Assembly: GCA_026996295.1 (NCBI GenBank)
Contig: JALWLL010000104.1
Span: forward strand, 1-34,759
Source: Sulfurimonas sp.
GTDB lineage: Bacteria; Campylobacterota; Campylobacteria; Campylobacterales; Sulfurimonadaceae
DNA length: 34,759 bases
Direction: 5' to 3'
Below, one piece after another: positions 22,544 to 30,870 of this stretch. A program made the translations under genes and the position numbers. The first letter of the stretch is position 1. The number at the start of each line of letters is the position of its first letter. The notes beneath the pieces are model-generated. The model had not been told where the DNA came from. It did not search any database and was given only the letters and a program-made list of their open reading frames with translations.

Positions 22544-24700
22544 ATGTTAAAATCATTATATTCCGGTGTATCCGGACTACAGTCGCACCAAGTTGCGATG
22601 GATGTAGAATCAAATAATATCGCAAATGTAAATACTGTCGGTTTTAAGTATTCTCGTGCCAATTTTTCAGATCTTCTTGCTCAAACAAGATCTATTGCAA
22701 CAGCCCCGCAAGGCGCTCTTGGTGGTAAAAATGCTGTTCAGGTAGGTTTGGGTTCAAGTGTAAACTCAATGACTCGTATATTTTCTCAGGGGTCTATTCA
22801 AAATACCGATAAAAATACCGATGTCGCTATTCAGGGAGATGGTTTTTTCATTACATCCCCAGATGGTGGGAACACTTACAAATATACTCGTGCAGGGGAT
22901 TTTAAGTTTGATGCGGCGGGTAACTTTGTCGATAACAACGGTTTTATTGTTCAGGGTTGGGTAAGAGACCCTGATACAGGGAAAGTAGATTCGACTGCAC
23001 CGATTACAAATATAAATATTCCGCCGGGACTTACAACACCCGCAAGCCCGACAACTGAAGTGGTACTAAAAGCAAACTTGAACTCTGGTCCTTTGGTAGA
23101 GAGCTTTTCTCCTGCTTATGAGGTTCCAAGTGGTCCTCCACCGGCACTTCCGACGCCACCGGCAGTTGATGCAAACGGTAATCCTATCGCTTCCGGTGAT
23201 ATGGGTGTTATGTTTAATGAGGTTGGTGAAGCATTTTCTTTGCAAAAAGATCAAGGAGTATGGATCTCATTTTTAAGTGCACAAAAGACGGATGGTGGCG
23301 CTGTAAATGCGAGTACCGGCGCCAATGATGAACTCGATATCACTTTTACTCTTGATGATGGAACAACAAAGCAGATTGTAACAACCGGAGCTACGGGTAC
23401 TGAAACTGCAGCAGAGAATGCAGCACGATATGTTGCAGCAATCAATGCACAAACATCTGTGACAGGTGTGACGGCTTCTTATGATGCTATTAACGGAAAG
23501 ATCGATCTTATCAATACCAATGGTGATGCTGCCGCTTCGCACAACATTAACTATACGGTAGGTGCAAATGATAATAGTGGACTTGGCACAGGTACGACCA
23601 ATATCACAACGGCATATAGATACCAGTATGATCCGGCATCTTCATCTAATGTAGTCGGTCAGGATAAAACATTTACAACGATTTCAGATCTTCGTTATGC
23701 CATGGAACTCGAAGCTCGCAATGTTGGTGACGGTGATGGGGATGGTATAGCCAATGAGAATAATATAGAGATCAAGATTAATGAGCAGGGCAAATTTGAG
23801 ATCATCAATCCGGGTGGTTCTCAGGATGGTGATTACGATATGAACTTGAAAATCACAGGGCTTTCTGCTTCCGGAATTACTGAAAATACCCGTTTTACAA
23901 GAAATATGGAAGCACTCAACTCCGTACTTCCGGTTGGAAGCGGGGGAAAAGCATTTTCTCAAAGCTTTAATGCAGCAACACACTCAAGCTCCATAGATGT
24001 TTTTGATTCTTTGGGTTCTAAACATACCGTAAGAATGGAGTTTAGAAAAACAGCAGTCGATACGGCAACGGGAAGTACATGGGATATGCTTGTTTCGGTT
24101 CCTGAACCTGCTACGATCGATACAACGGCTCCTTATAATGAAAAAACAGGTTCGATCCGTTTTAACAACGATGGTTCCCTTGCAACCTATAATCCGCCGA
24201 ATATCTCTTTTTCGGCAAATAACGGTTCGGCACCTGATCAGCAGATTAGTTTGAGTTTTGGTACCGCAAATGCTTTTGACGGTATGACAAGTTTTGATTC
24301 ATCCTCGGGAACTTCCGGAATCTCTCAAGACGGTTTCACAGGTGGGGATCTTGTCGGTATCAGAATTGATCAGAGCGGAACAGTGGTAGGCTCATTTTCA
24401 AATGGTAGAAGTTTTGGTCTTGCTCAGGTGGGTATGGCTAAATTTACGAACAATGAGGGTCTTGCGACGGAGGGGGGAAATACCTATACCCAAACTGCAA
24501 ACTCGGGTGATCCTATTATCGGTACGGCAGCGACGTCTGGGCGTGGGTTTATTCAGTCATCGGCATTAGAAGCTTCCAATGTTGATCTTTCTTTGGCACT
24601 GACTCAGCTTATCATCATACAGAGAGGTTATCAGGCAAACGGTAAAACCATTACCACTTCTGATCAACTTCTTCAAACTCTTATAGGTTTAAAACAGTAA
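22544..24700 (+). CDS. flgE: Large flagellar hook protein FlgE
   Basis: 718 residues, the long type of hook protein found in Campylobacterota. N-terminal motif YSGVSGLQSHQVAMDVESNNIANVNTVGF and C-terminal motif ALTQLIIIQRGYQANGKTITTSDQLLQTL are well conserved. The middle is expanded by ~250 residues, including a Pro-rich linker (~185-205) and a DGDGDG acidic loop at 396-401 that looks like a calcium-binding repeat. It has its own sigma54 promoter and 115 bp separate it from the shorter paralogue. It is likely the main hook subunit, with the shorter one possibly minor or stage-specific; that split is inference. Confidence 0.93.
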   Translation: MLKSLYSGVSGLQSHQVAMDVESNNIANVNTVGFKYSRANFSDLLAQTRSIATAPQGALGGKNAVQVGLGSSVNSMTRIFSQGSIQNTDKNTDVAIQGDGFFITSPDGGNTYKYTRAGDFKFDAAGNFVDNNGFIVQGWVRDPDTGKVDSTAPITNINIPPGLTTPASPTTEVVLKANLNSGPLVESFSPAYEVPSGPPPALPTPPAVDANGNPIASGDMGVMFNEVGEAFSLQKDQGVWISFLSAQKTDGGAVNASTGANDELDITFTLDDGTTKQIVTTGATGTETAAENAARYVAAINAQTSVTGVTASYDAINGKIDLINTNGDAAASHNINYTVGANDNSGLGTGTTNITTAYRYQYDPASSSNVVGQDKTFTTISDLRYAMELEARNVGDGDGDGIANENNIEIKINEQGKFEIINPGGSQDGDYDMNLKITGLSASGITENTRFTRNMEALNSVLPVGSGGKAFSQSFNAATHSSSIDVFDSLGSKHTVRMEFRKTAVDTATGSTWDMLVSVPEPATIDTTAPYNEKTGSIRFNNDGSLATYNPPNISFSANNGSAPDQQISLSFGTANAFDGMTSFDSSSGTSGISQDGFTGGDLVGIRIDQSGTVVGSFSNGRSFGLAQVGMAKFTNNEGLATEGGNTYTQTANSGDPIIGTAATSGRGFIQSSALEASNVDLSLALTQLIIIQRGYQANGKTITTSDQLLQTLIGLKQ

Positions 24701-24717
24701 CATTAATCCTATTTTGA

Positions 24718-24723
24718 TATAAT
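24718..24723 (+). promoter_or_regulatory. -10 element upstream of purT
   Basis: TATAAT about 30 bases before the purT ATG. It overlaps the 5' arm of a perfect inverted repeat (24721-24747). Confidence 0.5.
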
Positions 24724-24747
24724 TCCTTCAACATAAATGAAGGAATT
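24721..24747 (+). promoter_or_regulatory. Perfect inverted repeat at the purT promoter/Shine-Dalgarno
   Basis: AATTCCTTCA, a 7-base spacer, TGAAGGAATT: ten perfect base pairs. The 5' arm overlaps the -10, the 3' arm contains the purT Shine-Dalgarno AAGGA. It could be an operator, an SD-sequestering hairpin in read-through transcripts from flgE, or both. No T-run follows, so it is not a usual terminator. Confidence 0.5.
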
Positions 24748-24753
24748 ATTCAC

Positions 24754-25917
24754 ATGCAATTTTCTGCTCCCCTTAAATCAAATTCAAAAAAAGTGATGCT
24801 TCTTGGCTCCGGTGAACTCGGTAAAGAGGTTGTTATTGAGGCACAAAGACTCGGTCTTGAGGTTATTGCCGTTGACAGGTATCAAAATGCACCTGCACAC
24901 CACGTGGCACACCGCTCTTATGTGGTCAATATGCAGGACAAAGATGCTCTTTTGGAGATTATTTACCGTGAAAAACCCGACTATATCTTACCAGAGATCG
25001 AAGCTATCAGTATCGATGCACTTTTTGCAGCAGAAGATAAGGGCTACAATGTTATTCCAAATGCAATAGCGGTCAGTAAGACGATGAACAGAAAAAATAT
25101 CCGCACATTTGCAGCGGAGGTACTTAAGCTGAAAACAGGTCCTTATGAGTTTGTTACAACGCAGGAGGGTCTTTTAGAAGCTGCTAAAAAACTTGGGTTT
25201 CCTTGTGTTATAAAACCTGTTATGAGCTCTTCGGGACATGGACAGAGTATAGCTAGAAGTGAAGAGGATATCCCTGTTTCTTGGGAGATGGCAAAAGAGG
25301 CTCGCGGTGATGCGAGTGAGTTGATCGTTGAGGCGTTTGTTGATTTTGACTATGAGATCACGATGCTTACAGTGAGAAACGGCAAAGAAACAGTTTTTTG
25401 TGAGCCTATCGGGCATGAACAGCGTGATGGTGACTATGTTTTTTCATGGCAGCCGATGCAGATGAGTGAAGTGGCAAAACAAAGATCTCAAGAGATCGCT
25501 AAAGCGATCACTGACGGTCTAGGTGGACGCGGGCTTTTTGGTGTTGAGCTTTTTGTCAAAGGGGATGAGGTGTACTTCTCAGAAGTAAGCCCACGTCCAC
25601 ATGATACGGGGATGGTAACGCTTATCACTCAGAGTCAGAGTGAATTTGCACTTCATCTGCGTGCGGTTCTTGGACTTCCTCTGGGCTTTACATTTTACGG
25701 TGATGGTGCTTCTGCGGCATTTAAATCTCAAAAGCACTCTTATGCGCCGGTGGTAGATGTGGATGAGGATCTCTTTAGTGAGAACTCTTTTGTAAGAGTG
25801 TTTTCAAAACCTGAATCCCACAAGGGGAGACGCATGGCGGTTGCTTTAGTGTTTGATGAGGTTGAGGCAGCGCTTGAGAAGTCACGCGAGCTTATAGAAA
25901 AAGTAAAAGATGCTTAG
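24754..25917 (+). CDS. purT: Formate-dependent GAR transformylase
   Basis: 387-residue ATP-grasp enzyme that formylates glycinamide ribonucleotide with formate and ATP in purine synthesis. The N-terminal Rossmann-like start [21 protein letters not shown] is followed by [32 protein letters not shown] (ATP-binding loop), [29 protein letters not shown] (metal-binding Glu and Asn-equivalent region) and [17 protein letters not shown], in PurT order. Length fits E. coli PurT (392). The next gene starts right at the stop codon. Confidence 0.95.
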   Translation: MQFSAPLKSNSKKVMLLGSGELGKEVVIEAQRLGLEVIAVDRYQNAPAHHVAHRSYVVNMQDKDALLEIIYREKPDYILPEIEAISIDALFAAEDKGYNVIPNAIAVSKTMNRKNIRTFAAEVLKLKTGPYEFVTTQEGLLEAAKKLGFPCVIKPVMSSSGHGQSIARSEEDIPVSWEMAKEARGDASELIVEAFVDFDYEITMLTVRNGKETVFCEPIGHEQRDGDYVFSWQPMQMSEVAKQRSQEIAKAITDGLGGRGLFGVELFVKGDEVYFSEVSPRPHDTGMVTLITQSQSEFALHLRAVLGLPLGFTFYGDGASAAFKSQKHSYAPVVDVDEDLFSENSFVRVFSKPESHKGRRMAVALVFDEVEAALEKSRELIEKVKDA

Positions 25918-26850
25918 ATGTCACGTAACAAAATAGTCTTACTCGATGCTTTGACATTTGGCGATACAGATTTGAGCGGTTTTGATCCGCTCGGTGAAGT
26001 TACGGTTTTTGAGACAACCTCACCCCAAGAGGTGCAAGAGCGTATAACAGATGCAGATGTCATTGTTACTAACAAGGTTGTTATAAACGATGAGCATATG
26101 CACAACACGCCAAGTCTAAAACTTATCTGTGTCGCAGCGACAGGGATGAACAATATCGACCTAGAAGCAGCGAAAAAGAGAAATATAGCTGTAAAAAATG
26201 TTGCGGGATACTCAACAGACTCAGTTATTCAACACACATTTTCGATGCTGTTTTATCTTATGGGGCATTCAAGATATTATGATGAGTATGTCAAAAGCGG
26301 TGCATATTCCAGAAGTAAAATATTTACAGATGTATCACGCCCGTTCTTTGAGATAAAAGGGAAAAAGTGGGGTATTATCGGTCTTGGTGAGATCGGTCGG
26401 GGTGTGGCAAAGCTGGCAGATGCCTTTGGTGCAGAGGTGTGCTACTACTCTACAAGTGGAAAAAACCATTCACAGCCCTATGAGAGGCTCAAACTTGATG
26501 AACTTCTGCAAAGTTGTGATTTTATCTCTATACACGCACCGCTCAATGAGCAAACAAACAACCTTTTAGATTATGAACAGTTGTTACTATGTAAAGATGG
26601 AGCGATTGTGCTCAACCTTGGGCGTGGCGGTATTGTCAATGAAGAAGCGATCGCAAGAGTGATCGATGAGAAGTATATCTATTTTGGTTTGGATGTGCTT
26701 ACAAAAGAACCTATGAGAGAAGATCATCCGCTTTTAGAGGTGAAAAACAAAGAGAATCTCTATGTTACTCCACATATTGCCTGGACCTCTGTAGAGGCAA
26801 GAGATAAACTTATAACCTCCGTTATAGAGAATATCTCATCGCTGAAGTAG
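25918..26850 (+). CDS. D-2-hydroxyacid dehydrogenase (hydroxypyruvate/glycerate type)
   Basis: 310 residues. The NAD-binding fingerprint GLGEIG (155-160) is in IIGLGEIGRGVAKLADAFGA. The catalytic set is complete: Arg236 in NLGRGGIVNE, Glu264 in DVLTKEP and His286 in TPHIAW. The N-terminal segment CVAATGMNNIDLEAAKKRNI is typical of glycerate dehydrogenase/hydroxypyruvate reductase relatives (HprA-like). Substrate cannot be fixed from sequence. It follows purT with no gap, and its end overlaps an unusual YqaA-type reading frame in the -1 phase. Confidence 0.92.
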   Translation: MSRNKIVLLDALTFGDTDLSGFDPLGEVTVFETTSPQEVQERITDADVIVTNKVVINDEHMHNTPSLKLICVAATGMNNIDLEAAKKRNIAVKNVAGYSTDSVIQHTFSMLFYLMGHSRYYDEYVKSGAYSRSKIFTDVSRPFFEIKGKKWGIIGLGEIGRGVAKLADAFGAEVCYYSTSGKNHSQPYERLKLDELLQSCDFISIHAPLNEQTNNLLDYEQLLLCKDGAIVLNLGRGGIVNEEAIARVIDEKYIYFGLDVLTKEPMREDHPLLEVKNKENLYVTPHIAWTSVEARDKLITSVIENISSLK

Positions 26851-27242
26851 CGCTTTTCTTTTCTGCGTTTTTAGCAGCAACTATACTTCCTTTCTCCTCA
26901 GAAGTAGCTTTTGTGGCTGCTTTAGCAAACGATATGCCGCCTTTGAGTGCGCTTGTTTTTGCATCGTGCGGCAATATTCTTGCCATCATATTGAACTATT
27001 TTTTGGGTCTGCTCCTTTTTGAAAAAACAAAAACGAAACTCCTTGCTTCAAGCATAGGTACAAAAGCGTATCATTATGGTCATAAGTATGGCTATTTTGC
27101 TTTGTTGTTCTCATGGCTTCCCATCATCGGTGATCCACTAACACTTGTAGCGGGTGTTGTTAGGTTACAGTTTGTTTGGTTTGTTTTGATCGCCGGAAGT
27201 TTACGGGTGTTGCGCTATTATGTTTTAACCCTTATGCTATAA
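26838..27242 (+). CDS. YqaA/DedA-type membrane protein, start codon unclear
   Basis: Short, very hydrophobic integral membrane protein. The family motif LPFSSE (26889-26906; LPGxSE in E. coli YqaA) and its first TM helix lie upstream of the only canonical start in the frame, GTG 26913, so that start would cut off the conserved part. The frame is open back to a stop at 26805 but has no ATG, GTG or TTG before 26913. The ATC at 26838 is given as a working start; initiation at a rare codon, or a -1 shift from the end of the preceding dehydrogenase gene, are the alternatives. The remaining sequence has a helix pair, FSWLPIIGDPLTLVAGV and a final TM. An ordinary coding-length ~134 residues fits the family. 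Confidence 0.65.
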   Translation: MAEVALFFSAFLAATILPFSSEVAFVAALANDMPPLSALVFASCGNILAIILNYFLGLLLFEKTKTKLLASSIGTKAYHYGHKYGYFALLFSWLPIIGDPLTLVAGVVRLQFVWFVLIAGSLRVLRYYVLTLML

Positions 27243-27243
27243 T
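27235..27243 (+). promoter_or_regulatory. Extended -10 promoter for the fumarate reductase/SDH-like pair
   Basis: TG-C-TATAAT at the end of the YqaA frame, with a predicted start near 27250 and 28 bases to the ATG at 27278. Confidence 0.6.
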
Positions 27244-27277
27244 AAAACCACATTTTAAACAGGACAGGTATAACCAT

Positions 27278-28897
27278 ATGAGAAGCGATGTATTGATTAT
27301 TGGAGCAGGTGGAGCAGGGCTTGTAGCTGCTTTAAATGCTCATAAGAGTGGTGCCAAGGTAAGGGTTTTGACAAAAGAGTATCCAACACGAAGTCAAACC
27401 TCTATGGCTCAAGGGGGGATCAATGCCGCTCTTGGCAATGTAGCAGATGACAGTGTGGAAGCGCATATACAAAACACACTCAAGTCGGCTCACGGACTTG
27501 CAAACGAGGAAGCCGTAAAACTTTTATGTGAAGAGGCACCAAAGGCTGTAGAGTGGCTTGACTCCATAGGCGTGCCCTTTAGCAGAACAAAAGATGCAAA
27601 AATCGCACAAAGAACTTTAGGTGGAGCATCTGCACCAAGAGCCTGTTACGCACAGGACTATACGGGGCTGAAGATACTTCATACCCTTTATGACAGATGC
27701 AATGAAGCGGGTATTGAGATACTTAACGAACGTTATCTTTTGAACTTTGTAGTCAATAAAGACACATATGACAAGCCTTATGCCTGCGGAGCTACTGTTT
27801 TAAATATCCGAACAGGGGAAGTTGAGACATATGAAAGTGCTTCTGTGATCGTGGCAACGGGAGGCTACAGCAGAATCTATGACAGATACTCTACAAACTC
27901 CGTTGGCTCAACAGGAGACGGTATAGCTGCCGCTTTGCGTGCAGGAGCAAGACTGAGCGATATGGAGTTTATACAGTTTCACCCAACCGCGCTGAAAAAT
28001 TCTGCTATCTTGATCTCTGAGAGTGCCAGAGGTGCGGGTGGATATCTTGTCAACTCACAAGGGGAGCGATTTACCAATGAGCTGGCTCCCCGTGATGAAG
28101 TCGCAAGAGCGATTGTCAATGAGATAGAGAAAGGGGAAGATGTATTTTTAGATATTCGCCATCTTGGTGAAGCGTTTATCGATGCTGAACTTCCACAAGA
28201 GAGAAAACTTGCCCGTTTGTATGAAAATGTGGATCCTGTTTATGATCTGATCCCCATAAAGCCGGTCGCACATTACACCATGGGTGGCATAGAAGTGGAT
28301 GCAAAATCACAAAGCAAACTCAAGGGGCTTTTTGCCGTGGGTGAGTGTGCAAACCACAGGGTTCACGGTGCGAATCGTTTAGGGGGCAACTCCCTTTTAG
28401 AGCTCATAGTCTTTGGTATTCAGAGTGGAGAAAATGCTGCAAAGTATGCCAGGGAGTTTGATAAAAGCATAGAGACCTCGGCGGCTTCACAAAGTGCAAA
28501 CAACTTTGTAAAAGGGGTGAAGTACTTTAGCAACCAGATAGATTTTTATGAGAAAAAAGCATTTTTAGGGAAGATTTTTTATAACAATGCCGGCATACAA
28601 AGAGATGAAATGGGGCTCAAAGCTGTTTTGGGAGCAGTGCGCCAGATACAAAAAGAGATCCCATTTATGGGGCCGCGCGATAAATCCAAACTCTATAACA
28701 CCAATCTTGTAGAGTTTATAGAGTTTGGCAATATGGTTGAACTCAGCGAGATCATACTTGTATGTGCCATCAGTAGAAATGAGAGTCGTGGGGCACATTT
28801 TAGAAGTGACATACCTCAGGCAAATGATATGGCATATAAAGCACACACTATAACATGGAAAGAAGATAGTGTGCTGTGTGCAGACTTTATGGAGTAG
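27278..28897 (+). CDS. Fumarate reductase/succinate dehydrogenase flavoprotein subunit lacking the FAD-linking His
   Basis: 539 residues from ATG 27278; an in-frame upstream GTG at 27176 lies inside the previous gene. FAD-binding start IIGAGGAGLVAALNAH. Catalytic residues are present: FHPTAL, EL-APRDEVARAI (Arg), HYTMGGI (His) and HRVHGANRLGGNSLLELIVFG. At the covalent-FAD position the motif is TRSQTSMAQGGI (Gln40) instead of TRSHT, so flavin is probably bound non-covalently. In studied fumarate reductases loss of that His removes succinate oxidation but can leave fumarate reduction, so a reductase role is favoured. The B subunit follows by 1 bp; no anchor or CCG subunit is in the window. Confidence 0.93.
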   Translation: MRSDVLIIGAGGAGLVAALNAHKSGAKVRVLTKEYPTRSQTSMAQGGINAALGNVADDSVEAHIQNTLKSAHGLANEEAVKLLCEEAPKAVEWLDSIGVPFSRTKDAKIAQRTLGGASAPRACYAQDYTGLKILHTLYDRCNEAGIEILNERYLLNFVVNKDTYDKPYACGATVLNIRTGEVETYESASVIVATGGYSRIYDRYSTNSVGSTGDGIAAALRAGARLSDMEFIQFHPTALKNSAILISESARGAGGYLVNSQGERFTNELAPRDEVARAIVNEIEKGEDVFLDIRHLGEAFIDAELPQERKLARLYENVDPVYDLIPIKPVAHYTMGGIEVDAKSQSKLKGLFAVGECANHRVHGANRLGGNSLLELIVFGIQSGENAAKYAREFDKSIETSAASQSANNFVKGVKYFSNQIDFYEKKAFLGKIFYNNAGIQRDEMGLKAVLGAVRQIQKEIPFMGPRDKSKLYNTNLVEFIEFGNMVELSEIILVCAISRNESRGAHFRSDIPQANDMAYKAHTITWKEDSVLCADFME

Positions 28898-28898
28898 C

Positions 28899-29627
28899 AT
28901 GATGAAGATACAAATAAAAAGATACACAACAGAACCCAAACTGCATGAGGCTGTTTTGGAGTATGAGGTTGCCCTAGAGGATGCAACGCTGCTAGAGGTG
29001 CTTCATGAGATCAAAACAAAACAGGATCCTTCTCTTTCCTATGCGAGTGGCTGTAGAAGCAGTGTTTGTGGAAGCTGCTCTATGCGAGTTAATGAAAAAG
29101 AGGTTCTTGCCTGTGCGTATAAGGTGCAAGAGGGTGATCTCGTAGAGCCTTTGAGAAATGCGCCTGTTATTCGTGATCTTGTTGTAGATATGGACAAAGC
29201 CTATGCTTTTAATGCAAAAGCAAAAGGATGGCTGCAAAGCAGCTCCGCGAAAAAAGCGCTGACTTTGGAAGATGAAAAAAGAAATGAGCTGCAGAGTGAT
29301 TGTATATTGTGTGGTTCATGCTACAGTGCCTGCCCAGTGTACAGTGTCAATGAAGAGTTTTTAGGACCTTTTGCCTTGACCCGCGTTTGGAAGTATGTCA
29401 GTGATGCACGAGAAGAGGGGATAAGTGAAAAGATAGCAAATATCCAAACAAATGGTGTTTGGGACTGTACTTTGTGCAATGAGTGTACCTTGGTGTGTCC
29501 TCAGGGTATTTCAAGTAAATCAGATATCGAAAAACTTCGCTCCAAAAGTGCTATGGAAGGCTTTAGCGATCCAAACTTTGGAAATTTCGGCGGTGGTTTC
29601 GGTTTTGATGGCAGTCCTAGTTTTTAG
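28899..29627 (+). CDS. Fumarate reductase/SDH iron-sulfur subunit with two CX2CX2CX3C motifs
   Basis: 242 residues from ATG 28899 (1 bp after the flavoprotein stop). A plant-type 2Fe-2S site has Cys52, 57, 60 and 72 (SGCRSSVCGSC...C). It then has CILCGSCYSACP (135-145) and CTLCNECTLVCP (190-200). The second has four Cys where the E. coli SdhB 3Fe-4S site has an Ile, so a second 4Fe-4S cluster is likely, as in type-E enzymes. The end is an odd Gly/Phe-rich tail, FGNFGGGFGFDGSPSF. The E-type partner SdhE/CCG protein is not here. Confidence 0.93.
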   Translation: MMKIQIKRYTTEPKLHEAVLEYEVALEDATLLEVLHEIKTKQDPSLSYASGCRSSVCGSCSMRVNEKEVLACAYKVQEGDLVEPLRNAPVIRDLVVDMDKAYAFNAKAKGWLQSSSAKKALTLEDEKRNELQSDCILCGSCYSACPVYSVNEEFLGPFALTRVWKYVSDAREEGISEKIANIQTNGVWDCTLCNECTLVCPQGISSKSDIEKLRSKSAMEGFSDPNFGNFGGGFGFDGSPSF

Positions 29628-29661
29628 TTGTTTTCAAAGCATAACAATGTTTTAAATATGT

Positions 29662-29667
29662 TATAAT
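29662..29667 (+). promoter_or_regulatory. -10 element upstream of yajQ
   Basis: TATAAT about 45 bases before the yajQ GTG, in an AT-rich 82-bp gap. No -35 is clear. A second TATAAA lies at 29694. Confidence 0.4.
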
Positions 29668-29709
29668 CAGTTTTAATAAATAAAATTTTTTGTTATAAAA
29701 GGGTGAGTC

Positions 29710-30207
29710 GTGGCAAAAGAACATTCGTTTGATATAAGTGCAAAAATAAGTATGCAAAGCTTTAAAGATGCTATCAATCTTGTAGAGAGAGAGGTCTCAA
29801 ACCGTTATGATTTTAAAGGGACAACATACGAGGTAAATTATAAAGAAAAAGACAAACTTCTGATTTTAGTGGCATCAAGTGATAACAAACTCGATGCGCT
29901 CAAAGATATAGTGATTGCAAAACTTTTAAAGCAGGGGCTCTCTTCTAAGGTACTTGATGAGCTTAGAGTGGAAGATGCAAGTGGCTCAACGCGAAAAGTC
30001 ACCTATAAAATAGTGGACTACATAGAATCAAAAGAGGCCAAAAAAATTGTTGCAGATATAAAGAAGATGAAGCTTAAGGTACATGCACAGATAGAGGGTG
30101 ACTCCATCCGTGTCAAGGGTAAGAGCCTTGATGATCTGCAAAAAGTGATCAAAGAGATACGCTCGGGCGAATGGGAAGCTCCTTTGGTTTTTGAAAATAT
30201 GAGATAA
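29710..30207 (+). CDS. YajQ-family nucleotide-binding protein
   Basis: 165 residues with GTG start and a nearby GGGTGAG Shine-Dalgarno. Typical segments are SFDISAKISMQSFKDAINLVEREVSNRYDFKG (first half) and KKMKLKVHAQIEGDSIRVKGKSLDDLQKVI (second half). The family forms two ferredoxin-like domains and binds nucleotides; a Xanthomonas member binds cyclic di-GMP, which would fit the GGDEF-rich region, but that is not shown for this protein. The next gene is 9 bp downstream. Confidence 0.95.
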   Translation: MAKEHSFDISAKISMQSFKDAINLVEREVSNRYDFKGTTYEVNYKEKDKLLILVASSDNKLDALKDIVIAKLLKQGLSSKVLDELRVEDASGSTRKVTYKIVDYIESKEAKKIVADIKKMKLKVHAQIEGDSIRVKGKSLDDLQKVIKEIRSGEWEAPLVFENMR

Positions 30208-30216
30208 GGGGTTGTT

Positions 30217-30861
30217 ATGTCCAAAATGAGTATAGGGGAGGCCGCTGAGTATTTTGGTGTTTCCAAAGAAGCGATCCATAACAGAATAAGAAGAGGCTCT
30301 TTGCAAAGTGTTATGCAAGAGGGTGTAAAACTTGTTCTCGTGGATAAGGATTTGCTCAAAACATCGGCAAAAAAGACAGCTTCAAAACCGCTTGCTTCTG
30401 ATGAGCGCTACTACAAACTTCTAGAAGAACAAAATGCCAAGCTTCAAGATCGTGTAGAGAAACTTGAAAATGAAACAAGAACCCTGAGAGATCAAAAAGA
30501 GCAGATGCTCGTACAAGAGCGTATAAAAATCGAAGAGATATACAAACAAAAAGATGAGCAGCTAAAAAATATACTCAGTGCGATCTCTTCTAAATTTATG
30601 CTCAATGCCCCTGCTGATGTGCCTCAAGAGAGTGAGCATGTTGAAGCAGAGATAGAGATCCCCTTGGAGGAAGAGCAAGAGCATGAGAGTGTTTTGATCT
30701 CTTTAAAAAAGTATCTCAAAGAGCATAAATACTCAAAGAAAAAACAGCAAAAGATCAAAACAAAGTTTAAGAAGATTGCCAAAGAAGATACCCGAGTGAT
30801 CATGGTCGGCAAGAAGTGCTACATAGATCTTGGCAAGTATGATTACAGTGATCTGCTTTAG
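30217..30861 (+). CDS. HTH/coiled-coil DNA-binding protein
   Basis: 214 residues. The N-terminal ~50 residues contain a MerR/excisionase-like helix-turn-helix, [27 protein letters not shown] coiled coil follows (~65-125, [17 protein letters not shown]) then an acidic linker and a C-terminal basic domain with [21 protein letters not shown]. This resembles a small campylobacterial family of unknown function. It is 9 bp downstream of yajQ and converges with the DUF1538 gene, sharing 4 bases at the stops. Confidence 0.78.
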   Translation: MSKMSIGEAAEYFGVSKEAIHNRIRRGSLQSVMQEGVKLVLVDKDLLKTSAKKTASKPLASDERYYKLLEEQNAKLQDRVEKLENETRTLRDQKEQMLVQERIKIEEIYKQKDEQLKNILSAISSKFMLNAPADVPQESEHVEAEIEIPLEEEQEHESVLISLKKYLKEHKYSKKKQQKIKTKFKKIAKEDTRVIMVGKKCYIDLGKYDYSDLL

Positions 30862-30870
30862 AGATCACTG
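30846..30870. terminator. Bidirectional terminator over overlapping stop codons
   Basis: Perfect 9-bp palindrome CAGTGATCT-N7-AGATCACTG. The loop contains both stop codons (TAG on plus, TAA on minus). The plus side continues CTTTTAAGGG and the minus side is T-poorer, so it would work best for the plus gene. The stem is entirely coding sequence. Confidence 0.55.

Noticed and set aside
23254-23983. Several minus-strand open frames inside the large flgE gene
   Set aside because: They run opposite to a clearly conserved hook protein with expected codon pattern, have no Shine-Dalgarno and no recognisable domain; shadows of the real gene.
27176-27277. Longer start for the flavoprotein gene (GTG 27176)
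   Set aside because: It sits inside the YqaA frame and upstream of the extended -10 at 27235-27243; the FAD-binding motif begins right after ATG 27278.
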